In this document: one piece after another, positions 37,305-47,637 of the stretch
Layout: every line of letters begins with the position of its first letter
How positions within the stretch are numbered: the stretch's first letter is position 1
From: Desmodesmus armatus
Lineage: Eukaryota > Chlorophyta > Chlorophyceae > Sphaeropleales > Scenedesmaceae
Direction: 5' to 3'
Assembly (NCBI GenBank): GCA_007449985.2
Contig: VIIQ02000158.1
Span: 153,501-217,500 of the forward strand
Length of the DNA: 64,000 nt
Made by a program: the position numbers and the translations under genes
The notes under the pieces: generated by a model
Seen by the model: only the letters and a program-made list of their open reading frames with translations
Told to the model about the DNA's origin: nothing
The model's database searches: none

Positions 37305-38343
37305 TGGCTAACCCCTCAACAGCCTTTCAACGTTTGGCTGAAAGGGTGGAGAAGTCGCAACAGTTTGGCAACGGTTGGCTAAAACGGCTGGAAAGACTCC
37401 AGCTGGTTGCTGCTGCTAGCAGCTTGCTGTGTGTTGAACGGTACAGACAAGCCTCAACCAGAAACATCCCAACTGCCTCAGCGTTCAAGCCAAGTGCTGC
37501 GCTTGCAAGGGGTGGCCATACATGGGTTGTGTGCACGCATTATCCAAATCGTGGCATCAGCATGGGAAAGAACCTGTGTAAGAGTGGGGCGGGTCTGGTG
37601 TGTGTGGCTCTGACACTGCATGCAATGCTATCGCATGGCAACCAGGTACAGACAGGGCTTCCTGCTGCTGAAACCTGCTGTGAAGTTCCAAGTGGGCATG
37701 TGTTGTGTGTGGTCTTGGGTGAGAGTGTTTTGTTTGCATGTATGACCTCCCTTGAGCCCAACGAGTGACGTGTCCTTGTTACGGTCTGGAGTATCCTGTC
37801 CAGGTATGCTTGATTATTGGGCACCAAGTCCTTCTGATGCTTGAAGTGCTGAAGCACAGTGCTGCTGTGCTGCAAGATAGCGTCACAGTATTGTGCCAAC
37901 CACCGTTGTCATGTCCCCTGAATAATGCTTTGCCTTGTCATTTGACCAGAGTGTGTCATGGCGGCTGCAGCTGCCAGTGGCAAAATCAAACAAACACATT
38001 TGTTATCCAACAGGTGCAACATGTACATCACAGCCTGTGCTTCCAAACACTGCAATGACAACAGTACAATGAACATCGCGCCCAATGTTCATGATCACAT
38101 AAGACCAACGGTAGACTGTCAGGCATGATGCTTGCAACCATGTGCCAAGCTTGCAAAGATACGGCAGCTTCAGCCTCTGCGATCTTACTACAACCAGGCA
38201 AGCCATCACAAGCAATAGTGGTCCAAGCAACACCAGGGGTGATGGGCAGCAGGCTCAAAAGTTGCTGCGGCAGTTGTCATCTTGCGCCGTCACTGTGCAC
38301 AGTGAGCTGGCTGACATCACTGCTGCCGCCCAAACTGGCCTGC
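37305..38343. other. convergent spacer, no gene recognised
   Basis: Lies between the convergent HAD and EBP2 genes and should hold both 3' UTRs. No conserved coding signal was seen. Confidence 0.5.
37577..37581 (+). promoter_or_regulatory. TGTAA poly(A)-like signal after the HAD gene
   Basis: TGTAA is the usual polyadenylation motif of chlorophyte genes. This copy is about 270 bases after the HAD stop codon. Confidence 0.35.
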
Positions 38344-41146
38344 CTAATTGCGCTGCTTCTGCTGCTGGCGGCGAGCCTTGCCCGGCCTGTTTGCTGCACC
38401 GCCCTTCTTCACCCCGCCCATAGGGCCCCCAGGGCCACGGCCCTTACCGCCGCCCCTGCCGCCGCCCCTGCCCCCGCCCCTGCCCCCTCCCCTGCCCCCG
38501 CCCCTGCCCCCTCCCCTGCCCTCATCCTCAAAGCGCCCTGGTTTGTAGCCCGACATGTCAGCAGCACTGAATGCATCATTCTGCTTCTGCAGCCGCTTCT
38601 TCCCGCCAAAGCCAAACTTAGCGTCCTTCAGCTGCCGCTTCTTGTTGGGCAGGCGCTCGCTGGGGTTGAAGCGCTGACCAGGCTTCTGGAATGGCTTGCC
38701 CTGCTGCCGCTGCTGCTGCTGCTGGCCGCCCCTGCCGCCCTTGTTCATCTCAGCATCAAAGTCAAGCTCACCAGCAAAGCCCTGCGCCAGGACAGGACAC
38801 AAGATGGTTGTGAGTTTTGTGCAGTAGCACATGATGTGACATGGGGCAACAGCAATCAACGGGCATATGATGCTGTGGTGACAGTGATGCATGCGCAGAC
38901 GGCGGCTGAAGGTGTTCAGCATTGCCTTTCCAAACCATTGCACTGATACATCAAGAGAGTTGGCCCACAACACTGGGCTGCAACTGTGGAAAGCACACAC
39001 ACTTGCATGCTGGCAGTGTCAGCCACTTCAGAAGGCTGCCAACATCTCCCCATTCCCCTCCCCTCCCCACACAAACACACACACTCTGCTCCCTGCCCGT
39101 TGGTGCCGTCCTGCATCAGTGACTCACCGACTTCTCTCTCTGCTTGCGCAGCTGCTGCACCTGCTGTATCTGCCGCTTCTTCTCCTGCGTCCGCTCCTTC
39201 ACCTTCTCAGCCTGAACCTGCTTTGCATACGCCTTCTGCTCACGAGCCTTGCGCCTGAGGAAGCACACAGCACAGCACAGCACAGCACAGCACAGCACAG
39301 CACACCAGATACGTGGCGGTTACCGCAGCAGCGCTCAGTCCAGTCAGTATGGACAACAGTTTCCTTGCAGGGTCAACAGCCAGACACCTTGCTGTGCATC
39401 CCTGCGGCGGCAACCTCTGCACTATACCAAACCACCCAACAACGCTGTAGTGTTCAGCCACCCGCACCCACCTTTCTGCTGCCTGGTCGATCTGCTGCTG
39501 CTCGTACATAAGCCGGTCCTTGATGCGTGCCATCTGCTCGTCACTCTTCACCATCTCTGCGTAGTAGTCAGGCGGCCGATGCCACGACACACCCTCAGAC
39601 TCAAACCGGCTGATGGCCTCAGTGGTGGCCGCCATGGCCTGAAGGGATATCAACAACGAGGCAGAGAAGAAAATAGGCAGGTAAGGAGGAACAGTAGCTG
39701 GGCACACACATGCAGACACAACACACTCAAAGCCTGCTGGGCAGAGTCAACACAATTTCTGAGACACCAATTGACCGGACTGTTATGGCTGCCCATCATG
39801 AAGCGGCCATCGCACGCACCACGGCCCTGTGGCCGTTTCAGCAACTCCATTGGCGCACTTGACCCAGTGCATGGCAGATGCACACCAGCTGCTGCCTTCC
39901 TACTGGGTGCAGTGAGCCTGCAAAAGCTGTCCCCTCCCATCCCTTTCCCCTCCCCCCCCCCACCTGGTTGTAGAAGGCCAGCTCCCTCTCCAGGTCATCG
40001 TCCACGTCCTCCACCACAGTGGGTGTGGCCCCGCTGACCACCAGGCTCTCACGCCACGGCTGCTCATCAATCCAGGAGATGTCCTCTAGCTTCTCATGCA
40101 GACCCTCTGGGATGCAGCAGCGGCAGCAGCAGCAGTGACACCATGAACAACAGCAGCAGCAGCAGCAGCAGCAGGGCGGCAGCGTGCAGTTGCAGAGTAG
40201 GAGGTTTGACGTCACATCAGGCTGCACAACATGGCTTGTCTGGGCTTTGGAGAGTTGGCACTGTTGCTGGAGTGCGGCACAGTTAACACAAGCAAGGTGT
40301 GTTGCCTGTCTGCTGCGTTTGCACTGGCCGATGCGTTGCTGCCGCCTGCCTAGGGGCTGACCGGCCCCTGCCTCTGCAACTGCTGCATGCTGCTCGCCTT
40401 CAGTGCTGAAGACGGTGAATTCTAAATCACAAACAGTGCACAGGCATGCATGATGAACCCTGCCAGTCAGCACAAACCCTCTCGCTGTGTGGTTCACCCT
40501 GCTACCCACCTGCATTGTATATCGTTGGCCGCTTGCCCTCTCCTGCTGCTGCCTCCTCCTCGTCACTGCTGCCCCCCTCCCCATCACTCATGTCTTCACT
40601 GTATTCCTCCTCACCCTCCTCTTCCTCCTCTGAGCCCACAGCAGCAACGGCACCTGCTGCTGCAGCTGCAGCTAGTTGCTGCTTTTTCGTATACGCTGCC
40701 GCCTGCTGCTGCGCTGCTGCTGCCAGGGCTGCTATGTCCTTGCCTGCATACTGGCGAGGGGCTGTAGGGGCCATGGGCCCTCCCTCCTCCTCACCCATCA
40801 TGTCATCGCTGCTGTCGCTGCCTGGGAGGACGTCATCTCCGCTCAAGTCAGCATAATCATCCTCTGAGTCAGAGGGCTGTGCATACGTGTGGGGCACGGT
40901 GAAGGGGAAGAGAGGGCAAATCAGGCAGGGGTGGACTCACAGTACAGACGAGGCAAACTGTACCACTGGCGTACTGCCATGCCACAGAACCTTGAGTAGT
41001 GCCCTGGCTGGGCACACCTGCCTGGCAAACCAGCCTGGCAAGCTGCTAAAGACTTGGCAAAGCTGCCTAGACACGACCTAGACGACCACACCCACCTCCT
41101 GCACCCGCTGCCTCTTGGCTTGCTGTTGGGGCTTGACCTTTGCCAT
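38344..41146 (-). CDS. EBP2: rRNA-processing protein EBP2 (EBNA1-binding protein 2 homologue)
   Basis: Nucleolar factor needed for 27S pre-rRNA processing and 60S subunit assembly. Six exons join in phase to about 430 residues: 41096-41146 (ATG at 41144-41146), 40510-40876, 39964-40106, 39472-39638, 39128-39254 and 38344-38781. The N-terminus is short and basic, then comes a long Asp/Glu/Ser-rich acidic region. The conserved EBP2 core follows: IYNAEGLHEKLEDISW, SRFESEGVSWHRPPDYYAEM, VKSDEQMARIKDRL, AERRKAREQKAYAKQVQ and a Lys/Arg/Gln helix. The C-terminus has KDAKFGFGGKKR, then an RGGG-repeat segment (about 38436-38520) and a basic tail. The RGG-like repeat fits nucleolar RNA-binding proteins and is longer than the simple basic tail of most EBP2 proteins. 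The gene is divergent from EMC4 across about 550 bp. Confidence 0.95.
39266..39304 (-). repeat. (TGTGC)n pentamer array just before the EBP2 exon 5 acceptor
   Basis: Eight pentamers (CAGCA on plus, TGTGC in the sense strand) end about 10 bases before the acceptor CTTCCTCAG of exon 5. The same arrangement is seen in the Tudor gene at 53517-53543. Confidence 0.92.
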
Positions 41147-41695
41147 GTGGCTGCTGTAAGGGCTTGAGCTGCCACCAGCAGCAGTAGCAGCAGCAGTGGT
41201 GTCGGGGAACTGCAGCACGAGGTGGTGATCGAGGAGAACCTTCAAAGATTGTAGTGTTTGTAATACACACTTGGAAGCCCTTGGCTTCGTGCTTGTGCAC
41301 CTGCAGCTCGTTTCGTAGCAGCAAGACGGCAGCAGTGCAAAGGAGGAGCTGTCCTACCAAAACAGTGTGCTGGTCAACACTCTCAAGCTGGCAGGCATAA
41401 CTCAGGAGCGTCAAGTGAAATGCATTGTTGGACCTGTTGCCGTTGCGAACTGCCAGCATGTTGCAATCGGTGTACTTCCCCTGTCACCGAAATTACAAGC
41501 GACAAAAAGCACATACAGCACAGCATCGGGGCAGAGGCTCTTGCTACAGACTCTGCGCACACTTCCTCAGATCTCTGATCCCACACCTGATATGAACCTG
41601 TAGAAGCAGTCTGAATCGCACATCACACCCTCTTAGACCAGCTATCACATCTGACTGGGGCACTTTGTGCATCGTAGCTGTTGTGGCGTGGTCTC
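41147..41695. promoter_or_regulatory. divergent promoter region of EBP2 and EMC4
   Basis: 549 bp between two divergent ATG codons with no other gene. Both 5' UTRs and promoters should lie here. No clear TATA box was found. Confidence 0.5.
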
Positions 41696-43198
41696 ATGAC
41701 AAGCAACAGCAACAGCAGCTGGAGACTAGACTTCAGCACCATAGAGGGCCCTGTGAAGCAGAGCTCCAAGCTTGACCCACCAGGCTATGAAAGTGCTCTA
41801 GCTCGTGACTGGGTACGTGCTGTGCAGGTTGTTGCTGCTGGTTGGCCAACAAGCAATCACACTGACATATTTGGGTCAAGAGCGTTGTGTACCACTGCAC
41901 GCGCAACATGCAGCACTTTCAAGCAGAAGTTGGGGCAGTAGCGGCAGTGGGGAGAGCTCAGCCACGATCTGCAATGGCCTTCGCGGGTTGGCAGCTCGCT
42001 TCTCACAGAGGAGGTTCCTGCATGTGTCACATCTGCTGCTGTTGGTGCAGGTTGCAGGCACCAGCAGCCATGGCAAGCGCAAGGACCCCAAGCTGATAGA
42101 GAAGAAGCAGCAGGTGTGCTGACAGGCCTCATGACAGCTGATGGACCTCACATTGTGCAAGGCTTGCAGCAGCCCTGGACCACCCCTTCCCCTGCTTCCC
42201 GTACGACAGCTCACCCCACCACACAGCGGCATATGCTCGTCGTCACGTCACACACCCTGACCCCAGCCTGTGACATACGCAAAGCAAGGCTTGCATATCT
42301 CTCCCTCCTCCCTGTTACCAGGGGTGACATTGCATGACATCGCAGCCTGCACGGCCGCCATCCACATGTTGCCACATGACACTCTACCCTGGCGTGTGGA
42401 CACTTTCCCTCAAGGCCACCTCACCAAAGGTCGAAAGCATTGGCTGTGTGTCTGTGCCTGCATTGTCTTGCGCCAAACCATCTCCCTCCCCCCCCCCGCT
42501 GCATCCAACACACCCAGGCCCTGTGGCAGACGGCGACTGCGCCGTTCAAGCAGGTTGGGTTCATGTGTTTCATGATGTGGATGATGGGCAACGGCATCCA
42601 GATCTTCTCCATCTTCATGGTCATCAGCGGCCTCGTCTCACCAGCAATGGCGATATACAGGAGCGGGCAAGGTGGGGAGGATGGCATTCATAGGTGTTTA
42701 CACACCTGTCAGGCTGTTTGAGTGCAGTGGTTGTGGTTGAACTGTATTGTCCAGGTTGAACTGTATTGTCCAGGTTGAACTGTGTTGTCCAGCACGATGT
42801 GCCCCAGCCCAGGAGAAAAGCAGCAGGCAGTAGGTGTGTTCGGTAGTCACTGTCAGCATGTGCTAAGACGCACCTTGCAGAGCCGCCTGCCTGCTGTGCA
42901 ATGTGCGCTGGGTTTCCAACTAGGCGCCTGCAGTGGCCCTCACTCGATTATAAACTTGCATATGTGCTGCTGCACCCTGCCTGCCTCCTGCCCTTTGCTT
43001 GCAGTGTTCCCCCCTGATCCAGAGCGCAAGCTGGACACGCTGTCACCCCGCCTGATTTTCTGCCTGATTCAGTTCGGCCAGGTGCTGTTTGGGCTCAATA
43101 AACTCAACTCCATGGGGTTGCTGCCCACACATGCCAGTGATTGGCTGTCGTCAGTGGCAGCACCCGTCAGCATTGAGCACGCCTACGGAGCCCTGTAG
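41696..43198 (+). CDS. EMC4: ER membrane protein complex subunit 4
   Basis: Subunit of the EMC insertase, which inserts tail-anchored and multi-pass proteins into the ER membrane. Four exons join in phase to 175 residues, about the length of plant EMC4: 41696-41812, 42051-42113, 42518-42671 and 43005-43198. The start at 41696 gives WRLDFSTIEGP and DPPGYE, which parallel the plant N-terminus. Then come APFKQVGFMCFMMWMMGN and a hydrophobic pair, the linker PDPERKLDTLSPRL, a last membrane segment, and the hallmark LNSMGLLPTHASDW. No frame break was seen. The last intron contains three 19-bp repeats. Confidence 0.95.
42735..42791. repeat. 19-bp tandem repeat, three copies, in EMC4 intron 3
   Basis: GGTTGAACTGTATTGTCCA at 42735, 42754 and 42773; the third copy has one A-to-G change. 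Confidence 0.93.
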
Positions 43199-43950
43199 AT
43201 CAGTAGAAGTAGAGCTCAATGTGTTGTGCAGCAGATGTGGTGGTAACTGAGCTTGCTGGGTCAAGAAAGGTTTGTGGTGTCCCTGTGACGCACTATCATA
43301 GTGTGTCGTAGTACGAGGAACTGGTGCTGGTGTCCAGTAGCTTGGGGTCCAATTATCAATTTGAGGCTGTTGCCTTGGTGTGTGCCGTGCAGCTTGCACG
43401 TTTGATGTGCTGTCCCCCAGTTCAGCAGTTCAAAAATACAGCTAGGTCAGGTGCTACAGTGTGCCAGGCTGCTGACATAATTCAGGCAACACAGGTTGGA
43501 CAACAGCAGTATGATCACAACCCGGTCCACTGGTCGAACATTCTCATATCTCAACCGGGGCCTCAACAAACACTGCACTTTTCTGCTCATCAATGAGATC
43601 GATGACAGTGCAAAAGACAGCATTAGAGCTGTTACCTGTGAGTCAAACTAGTTTGTCCGGGGTATCAAAAGGCGCCACCCTCCCTTGCGATCTTCCCTGC
43701 ATGTCGTCGCAGCTGCCCACAAGCTTCCTTTCTTCCAAGCAAGTCTCGAAGCAACCTACAACCTCGCACTCACCTCGCTTGAAACCAACAAGGTCGCATT
43801 CACACGCCATTGCCATCAGGCATCCTTCTTTGCGGCCATTTCTGTGATCGTCGGCCACGGCGGGGCCTCGCAATCCCTGTGTGGGGCGCTGCCACCATCT
43901 ACTACTGTCCTGGGCCAGCCTGTGCAGCAGCAGCTGTTGTGAGCCCTGTC
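43199..43950. other. intergenic region upstream of the membrane protein
   Basis: No gene was recognised. The frame of the 43951 gene stays open upstream to about 43810 but without an ATG, so a spliced 5' extension cannot be excluded. Confidence 0.45.
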
Positions 43951-44730
43951 ATGGCCTACAAGCTCTCAATACTCGGGCTCACTGCAGTAGCTTTTGTTGG
44001 TCCTATCATCCTCTTTCTGTCAGGATTGCTGCTGTACAGACGCTTCAGAACCAACAACAAGGAGGGGGTGGTGTCCCTGGGGCTTGATGACAATGGCTGG
44101 CATGCAGTGCTCAGGCAGAAGAGTGATGCTTCCAAGCTCAGCAGCATGAACCTGGCTGACGTCCCCCTCGTCGTTGTAGAAGCCAAACGCAGCAGCAGCC
44201 CCAGCCAGTCAGCCAGTGCAGCCAGCAGGGCCGGCAGTGGTGTGCTGTCGACTGAACCACAGTCTGCAAACGGTGGCGCCAGCAGCAGCAGCACCAGCAC
44301 CAGCACCAGCCGGTCCAACTCCTGCGACCAGTCTGTTCAGCACTCGGTACGTCTGTGCAGCGTGCTGACACCACCAGCTGCCGCAGCACATGTCTCCGAC
44401 TCACATGTGCTGGACATGCCTACCCTGCATCAACCAAAGCAGATGCAGGAGGGGCAGGAGGTCCAGCAGCAGCTGAACGGACAGAAGCAGACTTCAGCAG
44501 TTCAGCAGCTGCCACCATTGTTTGGTCAGCACCACAGTGTACTGGGTATCACACCAGCATGCCAAAGTGGTGCGCAGCCCTCCGCTGCGTCTGAGGGCAT
44601 TGCTGCTTACGTTGCTGCATTGGTCACTGCACACACTTTTGCACTGGGCCGCATTGCTCTCGCACGCAACTCAACCACAGGCACTGCGGCGGCACAGCAG
44701 CAGCATGCGGCTGAGCAACAGCCTGTGTAG
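43951..44730 (+). CDS. unknown single-pass membrane protein
   Basis: Not recognised. A single exon from ATG 43951 to a stop at 44728-44730 encodes 259 residues. The N-terminus is one strong hydrophobic segment (about residues 5-29), ending in LLLYRRFRTNN. That predicts a signal anchor with the long C-terminal part in the cytosol by the positive-inside rule. The segment after the membrane (EGVVSLGLDDNGWHAVLRQK, VPLVVVEAKR) looks folded. The rest is Ser/Gln/Ala-rich and probably disordered. A TGTAA motif 50 bases after the stop supports the gene end. Organelle and role are unknown. Confidence 0.6.
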   Translation: MAYKLSILGLTAVAFVGPIILFLSGLLLYRRFRTNNKEGVVSLGLDDNGWHAVLRQKSDASKLSSMNLADVPLVVVEAKRSSSPSQSASAASRAGSGVLSTEPQSANGGASSSSTSTSTSRSNSCDQSVQHSVRLCSVLTPPAAAAHVSDSHVLDMPTLHQPKQMQEGQEVQQQLNGQKQTSAVQQLPPLFGQHHSVLGITPACQSGAQPSAASEGIAAYVAALVTAHTFALGRIALARNSTTGTAAAQQQHAAEQQPV

Positions 44731-47637
44731 AACACGTGCCACTACGGTGTGGCCCTGTGCAGTGAGCGAGTGAGCATGGATGTAATTGGATGGCGCAGCA
44801 CTTGCTGATAGCGTTGTTGCATGTGGCAGCTACATATAGTACATGGGTTATTCCAGCTGAAGCTCTTGTGAATTGTACATGTTGGTACACGTTGAAGCAT
44901 TGTGTGCGGACTTTGTGTCGAGTGTGCGGTTGCTACTGCTGCAGTTGGCCCCGTAGGCAAGCTGGGTGTCGTGCTGTGTGCGGGGATCACAGCTTGATTG
45001 TTGGTTTGGTCTTGTCTCCGCGTGGGGTTTTGTGCAGCTGCCGTTCATGCAGGGCTGATGGGATCAAGCAATGCAGCTGAACGCACTGCTGCTGCTCCAC
45101 AGGCTCCCTGTGCATGGCTTGCAATGCAGTGTCTGACAATGGGTCAACTGCGACAGTGTTTGACATTGGGTCCAAAGTCAACCAGTTCCACTGCAGTGCG
45201 GTTGGTAGTATGTTGGGCACCACATGTGCTGTGCCGCCAGCAGTGTGTGGCTGCTGCTACGGCAGTCGGCATTGTGTGTTGTACTTTGGCACTGTGAGGG
45301 GTGAGGGTCTTCTTGTTTGGATTTCATGGTGGCTTTTTTGTAGGCTTGCTGGGCAGTATCCAGGGCCTGTGCAAAGGTGGCGGTGCATCAGCCGCGGCAG
45401 GTCTTTGTGCTGGCTGGTGCTCAGTGGAGCCAGGACAACGCCTGATCATGGGTTGCAGATGTTGCTGCTGTCGCCTGCTGCCGTCATACTTTGTTGGTGG
45501 GCACGAACTCAGCTGTCTTGGGTGTTGTGCACGGATGTTACAGCTGGGCATGCTGTTCGTCTTCTCGCTGGCTGTTCAGCTGAGCAGTAAACTCAACAAA
45601 ACCGGGCACAAAACGTGACTGCTGCGAGCCCACCTGGCTCAGGTGCATTCGGTTGCATCATCACTATCCGCTGTGTTGTTGTGGCTCCTTCTACACAGCA
45701 CAGCGTCCACTGTGCTGATGTCGCCACTCCAGGTACACATGCGCCTTTTGCAGCAGGCCCGATGCTCTGCCTTGTGGTGCTCATGGGACCAAGCTACTCG
45801 GGTTCACAATTCAACTGAGACCGGGCAAGCCTTGTGAGTGCTCAGCACTTGAAGCACAAATGGCGGCTGTGGGGCTGTTGCTGGCCTTGTGGCGGCAAGA
45901 GGGTGTGTCTGCCATTTGCTTGACCCCATTTTTTGACAAGCTTTCCTGATATAGCTACGTCATTGTTTGATGCAGATTTGATGTGGTGTTGCTTGCTCCG
46001 GTTGCCGTCTGCGAGGTTGTGCACTTTGTTGCTGCCTTCGCACAACTGCCATCATAGGTGCTGCAACTTGTTGCTGCTTCAACATGAAGCTTGTGTGTGC
46101 TACATGGGGGTTTGCTCAGGGCGGTGCCGCGGTGCTCTTGTGCCAGTATGCTTCGACGTCTAGGTGGGCTGACCATGACAAAAATGGCACGCCTGGGAAA
46201 ATGGCTGTGTGTCTCGACGCAGGGGCTGCATGCTGTCTCACTGCATGTGCAGTTACCCACTGCCTTCAAGGGAGGTTGCAAGTTGGAAGGCCTTGTCATA
46301 ATAGCGTGTTGAGAGAGAAGTTTAATCAAGCAGCATGCATGCGTGAGTTGGTGGATGCATTGGTTGCTGTAGCCAAGTTGTCTGACCCTGGAGGTATGGC
46401 TGGGTCCTGTGCCATATGCACAAAGGTACCTCCACTACGCACTGTTGCCGTGTATGTATGAACACTGCGGCTACAGGTACCGTGTCCTGCTGCATTGTTG
46501 GTAGAAGAGACAATTGCACTGTACCAAAAGCGTGCTCAGAGTGTGTGGACTGGGTGTATTGATGTTTGACATGTGGCTAGGGTTGTGACAAAGGGGTGTC
46601 TGTTGCACAGCAGTAACATAGAGTGTTCAGTTTTTTTCATATGCAGCCATGATGATGTTGGGAACAGCTATGAAAGCACGATGGCAGTGCTTGCCTGCAA
46701 AATACAGCACAGCCACTGGAAGTGGCTGGGCGGCGTGGGGTGACACAAGCTGTCACAGTTGTTGAAGGCAAGGTGCATGGTGGCGCATGTAGATCCGTTT
46801 ATGTTGGCGTGCTGCCCTGCGCATGCCATGGGCATTGTTTGTTTGGTGGGGTGGACAGTCAGCAGTGATGCTGGTTGATGCAGTTTCACAGCCGCTGTGA
46901 AACCATGATGACAGGTGGTCACGATGGGCTGTGGTGGGATCCGTGAGGCCTGTGTGCCTGATGACGTTGAGGTGCTGCTATGTTGCGTTGCCACCTGTAT
47001 ACAGTTGTGTGCACGTGTTGAAGGTGGCAATGCTGCAGTGGGCCGGCTGTGTTTGTGATGTGGCTGCGATTGAGGGTATAGCTGTAACCCAATCTCTTGT
47101 CACTAGGCCATCACATGATCTTCGTCAGATCTGTCTTACATCAGCCCACCAACTGAGGCGACATGCTTGACGTCATGACAGCTGTTGCAATCAGCGACTC
47201 AGGCCAGTTGCAAACAAATCATTGAGAAGCCACATTCGCTGGGCAGACTAGGTGTGCAACAAATGTAACCCTATTGGAATGCAGCAACAGCTGGCCCAGT
47301 GGAGGTGTTCTCTATACCCCACCAATCAAACCCACTGGCAACAAACGCACAAGCAAGTCAACACTTCTCACACAATCACTCGCTGCCAGGCCATGATGCA
47401 CGCTGGTGCCCAGCCTGTAGTGTCAACTCCTCATGTCTTGCACCTGGTAGGCAGCTGCTTTATTCGACAATCACAACAAGGCTGACAGCATCACTGACAG
47501 CTGTCATGCTGGATCAGATCAGCACCAACACACAACCTTGCTGACAGAGTTACCCCAAGCACTGCTGCACTGTCACTATCCCCACCCTTGAACACCACTG
47601 CAGACACTGCCGCAGTCAGCCACGCCCTGCACAGCCC
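44731..47637. other. spacer, TG-rich on the plus strand
   Basis: No gene was recognised in about 2.9 kb. From about 44800 to 47100 the + strand is G/T-rich, like the sense strand of introns and 3' flanks in this window; after about 47200 it turns CA-rich toward the minus-strand Tudor gene. This is compatible with convergent transcription into the region. Confidence 0.45.
44781..44785 (+). promoter_or_regulatory. TGTAA poly(A)-like signal
   Basis: About 50 bases downstream of the stop codon of the membrane-protein gene, at the spacing expected in green algae. Confidence 0.5.
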